A stretch of 64,000 nt of DNA from Gloeopeniophorella convolvens (lineage: Eukaryota > Basidiomycota > Agaricomycetes > Russulales): the NCBI GenBank assembly GCA_022496205.1, contig WTXD01000081.1:34259-98258 (forward strand), read 5' to 3'. Position numbers and translations under genes: made by a program. Below the pieces are notes generated by a model. It ran no database searches. It saw only the letters and a list, made by a program, of their open reading frames with translations, and had not been told where the DNA came from. Shown in pieces: positions 59,301 to 64,000 of this stretch. The stretch's first letter is position 1, and each line of letters begins with the position of its first letter.

Positions 59301-62300
59301 GCGCCGCAGTGCTTGGAGTCGTCTTCGCCGCAGAATTCACAGGTATGGCTACACTTGTGGTCGCTTTGGCAGTCATGCGCTCCTTCGTGCAGACGGCCGT
59401 GGATACAGAAGAGACGGCAAGATGCGCATTGAGCATTGCAGAGTTGAACATTCGTCTTCATTTCGATGACCATGTTAGCAAACTTCCGACGCAAGTCTTC
59501 AATAGCGGCATGTCCAGCTTGGAATCGTTCCAGATTTGAATCCAGCCAGAGTCGGACGTGATCGACGCGCAAGTCCACCAAACCGGCGACATACGAAGCG
59601 AGTTGGAATGTCCACTCCGAGTCAGGGATCAGTTGCCGCGGCGTATCCGGTTCCCAAGAACCCCGCAGCGCGGCAAGATGAGCCTCGACGTCATCGGGTG
59701 AAATATGATCCAGGTCGGAAACGGCGAAGCGTGCCAGGGAGTCGGGCGAATCTAGAACGATATCGGTGTCGAAGTTCTGTTAAGTTACTAATTAGTGAGG
59801 TCAGGGGGGCTGGGTCGCTAGGCGCAGCACCTTCAACGGCTCGTTGTCGGGTTCGACCTCAGAGAAGCCTGTAGACAGTGCGATTGATAGAAGAGAAGCG
59901 AGGGTCCTCGCGCGGTGCTCAGCCATTGTCTCTGTCAAAGGGATCAGTAAGGACGATACTAAGGAGATTACATGATTCAACATACGAGAGAGCGCTCCCC
60001 AATCATTCGCCTTCAGAGGAGCCGTCAGACCTCGGTTCAATCACGGAAAGGAGCACTTGCCTTTAACTTGGCCATAAGCGTCTTGATTGTATGAAGGAAC
60101 TCACCCGCGGTGGGATGAGACGTCTTCTGCAAGTCCAATCGCTTCTTCAGCGTGGCAAACAGTTTGTAGAATTCCTTTGATCCAATCACTGGCCAGGGGA
60201 TAATGTCGAGCTTGCCACCATGGAGTCGAGATATGAAGTTGGCATCTTGCTCCTCTTGGACAATCTTTTGGAATTTGAGCGAGAATCTCGACATAAGCAG
60301 GTCAGAATGCGGCGCCGAGCTACCAAGAGAAGTAAGAGAAGTCTCACTCCCGTGTGATTTCCATCTTGTCGGCTTCGACGACGTCCTAATTTATGTCAAG
60401 CATGAGCTAAGCTACCGGCACTTCATACTTACCTTGATGATGATGGCAAGCGTCGATTGGAACAGCGTCGGGTTGGCCGCTGGATCCAGAACCGATGCAC
60501 TGGATTGGAACGATTGAAATAGTCCACTGATGTCCCTGCTGAACGCGAAGTTGTTACGGAAAAGCACCTAAGAGACGTCGTATGAATATTTCGTTCAAAG
60601 GATGGTCTTAACAAACCAAGTTGGATATTGCGGTATTGAATAGCACTAGAAGTGTATCTTCCTGCGGAGACCTTTCAACGCTGTCAACGCCTGGAATCGC
60701 GGATTAGCGATATAATATATGAAGGCCACTGGACCGACCTTCGAAGTCGAGTGCCACTATGAGTGCCTCGTCTGTGGGCGTCACGGACATCCAAACACCC
60801 TCTGCAGGTGGATGGATCAGCTAGGTCCTGGGCCTGATGGCGTTAGATTGAACCGTACCTGTCGTCCGCATGGCACTACCCGCAAATGACGTGTCCACCA
60901 GGTGGTTCAACGCAAAACTCTTCCCTACGGACTGCTGGCCCATAGACGAGACGACCTTCACTGGCTTCAAGAGGAAAGTCTTTTAGGAAAGGTGTGCAGG
61001 CGAGTAGTTGTAGATGCGCACCTTCAACGCCAGATATGACTGGAAAATTGACTCGTACCAGCCGAAGGACAACTTGTCGACTATGGCGCTTACATCCGCC
61101 CCAAGCAGAGACCTTTCTAACTCTGCAGAAGAGACGCCGTCTGCAAACGGGACGAAGCGATTCTCGCGGCAGACGGCAATTTGGATGGGAATCAAGCAGA
61201 GGATATCGACAAGCCATTCCCCGACGCGGAATTGAGAAAGGTTCCAGCCACGGTCTTCGACTACCTCAGTCCGGAACCTGCCGAACGGAGCTGAAGTTAC
61301 TTCAAGGCGACGCAGTTCGTCCCCTGTGGGCTTCCTCGTAGCCTTCTCGAAACTCTGAATGAGGCTGGAGAAATACGCCGAGAATGGCTTATCGTAGTCG
61401 TCCGCAATAAAGGTCAGCTTCTTTTGCAGCCGCCGGCTGGAGGACGTAATAGTACGGCGCCTGACTGCAGGGATAACGGGGAACCGGGTCCATAAGTCAG
61501 AGTGGCAGTCGAGTAAGCTGTTGTGGAGGGTATAGCGCGCTGCAGAGGTTGAGAAGTTTCTTCCGCCCCTTTCCTTGAACATGAACTCCGTGACTTTCTT
61601 CGTGATGTCGATAGCGACAGATTCGATGGATTGGGAGGAGAGGTCGAGTCCGAGGAGAAAAACGTGTCCTCTCGTGCCAATAGAGGTTAAGACGGAGTTT
61701 TGAAGAGGGAAATCAGGAACGTTGACCTGGATTCCAGTGGTGGAGCCGAACGTTTCCCAATGGTAAGCCATAAGCGAAGTCTGTGTGCCGACGCTGTGGA
61801 GGACAAGCAGACAAGAACCATCAGGAGACGAGTGAATCGCATCAGGAATCGATTGGAGCTGCAAGGACGCTGGTCTATCAAGCCGTGTGGCAGAATTGAT
61901 GAGCATTCGGAGTAAAAAGTAGTGCAGCCAGCGTACCGGAATTGCATGGTAATGAAAGAGAAGATGCGGACGTGCGCGCTTGAGTCAACTAGCACCACTT
62001 CCTCGCTTCCACATACGAAAGCAGATTGCAGTATGCAGACCTCTGGCTGATTGTACCATCGACCGAGGTCGATCGGACTCCCGTGCCCTTGGAGCGATGA
62101 GAAGTTCTCGTCAAAGGAGTATATGTGGAGCTGCAACTGACGGAAGGAGATACGTCACGAACGCCATTGCAGAGCTTGACAGCATTGACATACCTTGCGT
62201 GACGCGCACACTGCCAACATTCTTCGAGCCTCATCGAAGGCAACGCAACATCATCTCCCAACCTTTCGCGGTGCAACGTCTTGCTCGCCCTGCTGCGTCC

Positions 62301-64000
62301 GATGGCTCCATCTAGATGAGGTAAGCGTTCAAGATAGATCGAGAATTTGTCTCGATCCATCAAGATGAGAAGTAGCCTATCGTTCTCCAGAAGGCGGAAA
62401 AACCTGAGAGTGGCGTAATTAGGTAAGGGAACTAAGAGTATCAATTGACGGTCTCGTACGAAATCTCAACGCCTATCGGCAGGCAGAACTCTGAGCCAAA
62501 GCGACTATCGACTGTGGGGTGAGGTATGTGTTTGGTTTCAAGCCGCATGTTGTGCCTGTCGTCGCTCGAGACGTCCAAACGATGGACATGGAGTTTGACT
62601 TTCGGCTCCTGGGGCACGTTCCGGCGCCCGGTGACCTTATACTCTGGCGAGCGATGCATCAGCTCTCAAGATCCATGATTTCCTGGAGTACAATCAACGC
62701 ACCATTGTGTCCATAGTAATAGGACCTACTTCTTTCAACGTCTAGTTGGTCGAGGTGGAAAACCCTATGAAGATTCAGGCTCAACACAATTCCGAACGAA
62801 TGCATATGGACCTACGAATTTTGTTGCCTGACCAACTTGTTGTTGAGCTTGCGAATGAAACCCCTGAAGCGTCACCTTGAGCTCATTCTCTCTTTTGCTC
62901 TCTATCTCGCGCTGAATCCTCTTCCTGAAATGTTCTTGCTGGATCGCTAGCACATTATGGGTCAACTTCGTCACCGTAAAGTCGATCGAGGACTGAAGGT
63001 AAGAGAGTGCTAGAGACTCGACTCGGTGGATGGCGGGCTCAAAATCCTTTTCGTCGTCGGCTTTCAGCTCGAGAAGGAAATGGACGTCGGGTATGTTCGC
63101 TGTCACATCCTTCATTTCTTTCCGAAGAGCTTCTTCCCTTCCCGCATCCGATCCGGTAAAAAGTTTCTGCAGCGCCCAAGTGACTACCCCAGATGGCTTT
63201 TTATCACCCTCATGGGGAAGCGCACGTTGCACACGGTCCATGTCGCCCTGAGAAAGGAGAGCTTGGAGGAGCTCAGAGCGTTGATCTTCGCTCATATCCG
63301 GGTGCTTCTTGATGAGATGACGAGTAAAGATAACGCGCCTCTTCAGGGACTGAAAGTCGCGGTCCTTGATCGAGTCGAACCTTGCTTGCTCATAATGACT
63401 CCTGTATGCTGCCGAGAAGGTCGGGCCATACAGTTGTTCGAGTTGAGCAAACTTAGTAGAGACTGAAAGATAAAGGGTGAGTAAGGCAGTATCTGCGTTA
63501 GAATAGCTCTTACGTTGGGCCCTCGAATTATCGTCTGAGTCCTCGAGAACCGTCGTGGGCGGTGAGAGGAGACTGGGGTCCAGTGACCTGCGTTGATCGA
63601 ATGTTCAACGTCTCACCACTCGCACGGAAAGATAAGACGTACGGAAATAGATTTGCTACATTTTCTGCAACACGCCCCCGGAGCGTTTGTCGCAGTGACT
63701 CTTCGCTCTGCTGAAGATCACTCAACATCTTGTCTTGCTTCTCGGCTTGTTCTTCTTTGAACCTATCTCCAATAGCTCGCTTCTCTGAACGCCATTCTCG
63801 AACATCCTCGGGAAAGTAAGTCGAGAAGTAAACATCTAACAGCGTGTTAATGGCGTCCTCATCGAGTTCCTCGGATAAGGACAAGGAACCGTCCTTCCTA
63901 AAGGCCAATCAACATGACTTCGTATGTAACACGTGGACAACTTACAGAAGCTGAGACAGTGCCATTCGTGTTACGTTCGGCGATTGATGTTTTCGGAGAT
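56344..64000 (-). CDS. Giant VLIG-like GTPase with Cys-rich region and C-terminal vWA domain, copy II (5' end outside the window)
   Basis: Paralogue of the gene at 42478-51553, same strand and domain order; upstream exons lie beyond base 64000. The first visible exon includes MALSQLL (ATG at 63965, probably internal). Landmarks: helical region 63905-62820; propeller-like part about 62400-61400; P-loop GQQSVGKS at 60940-60917; Cys/His repeats about 59460-57560, e.g. HDVHSCDTRLCPATCELCK; vWA domain with split MIDAS DRSGSMS, then HQARGGTNFAAALRAG and IIFLSDGECSVPDESIQD. The last exon is 56415-56344 after a GC-AG intron (56472-56416). Compared with copy I, one extra base lies in the homopolymers at 62858-62864, and a net loss of 4 bases at about 62236-62258; both shift the frame. 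Copy II keeps the base that copy I lost before its vWA domain. It may be a recent pseudogene, or the sequence may have errors. The cellular role is unknown. Confidence 0.78.

Noticed and set aside
1..64000. CRISPR array, bacterial operons, rRNA genes or an integrated virus
   Set aside because: No regularly spaced repeats, no ribosome-binding-site pattern, no rRNA-like sequence and no polymerase, capsid or integrase motif. The spliced fungal gene structure excludes a bacterial source.

Overview
The window looks like nuclear DNA of a filamentous basidiomycete, most likely an agaricomycete. Genes are split by many short introns of about 47-70 nt with GT-AG ends and a few GC-AG ends. Conserved genes give readily recognised basidiomycete-type products, and lineage-typical families are present (DUF6535 membrane proteins, a Zn(II)2Cys6 factor, an RBR ubiquitin ligase, giant VLIG-like GTPases). 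I cannot name the genus. Exon structures were built by hand from splice sites and reading phase. For the conserved genes the exon lengths add up to whole codons, which is good internal support.

Layout. 1-4228: two tandem DUF6535 genes on the minus strand, the first cut by the window edge. 5641-7864: a ten-exon flavin-dependent monooxygenase. 9815-12088: a proline-rich protein with an EH-like N terminus. 15649-17880: ATG14 and a Roadblock/LC7 dynein light chain in divergent orientation. 19674-21049: a Zn(II)2Cys6 transcription factor. 23923-25216: MDM35 and VPS29 in divergent orientation. 25.2-33.4 kb: an ORF-poor stretch with no recognisable gene, followed by a 287-bp MITE with TA target duplication (33418-33708). 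34149-35054: MIS12 (kinetochore). 38534-40667: a third DUF6535 gene with a frameshift. 41267-41859: a small TMEM242-like membrane protein. 42478-64000: two giant paralogous genes on the minus strand (VLIG-like GTPase, Cys/His-rich region, C-terminal vWA domain), between which lies one plus-strand gene joining a cysteine-protease-like domain to an RBR E3 ligase.

The left two thirds is mainly ordinary cell machinery: autophagy, retromer, dynein, kinetochore and mitochondrial lipid transfer. The right third is the accessory and most interesting part. Both giant GTPase genes carry small frame-breaking indels that show when the two copies are compared. They are nearly identical, introns included, toward the 3' end but strongly diverged toward the 5' end, which points to gene conversion. 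The RBR gene encodes a possible deubiquitinase (Gln42, Cys53, Asp165-x-His167) and an E3 ligase in one chain. VLIG/GBP-like GTPases and ubiquitin ligases act in cell-autonomous immunity in animals; a comparable role here is only inference.
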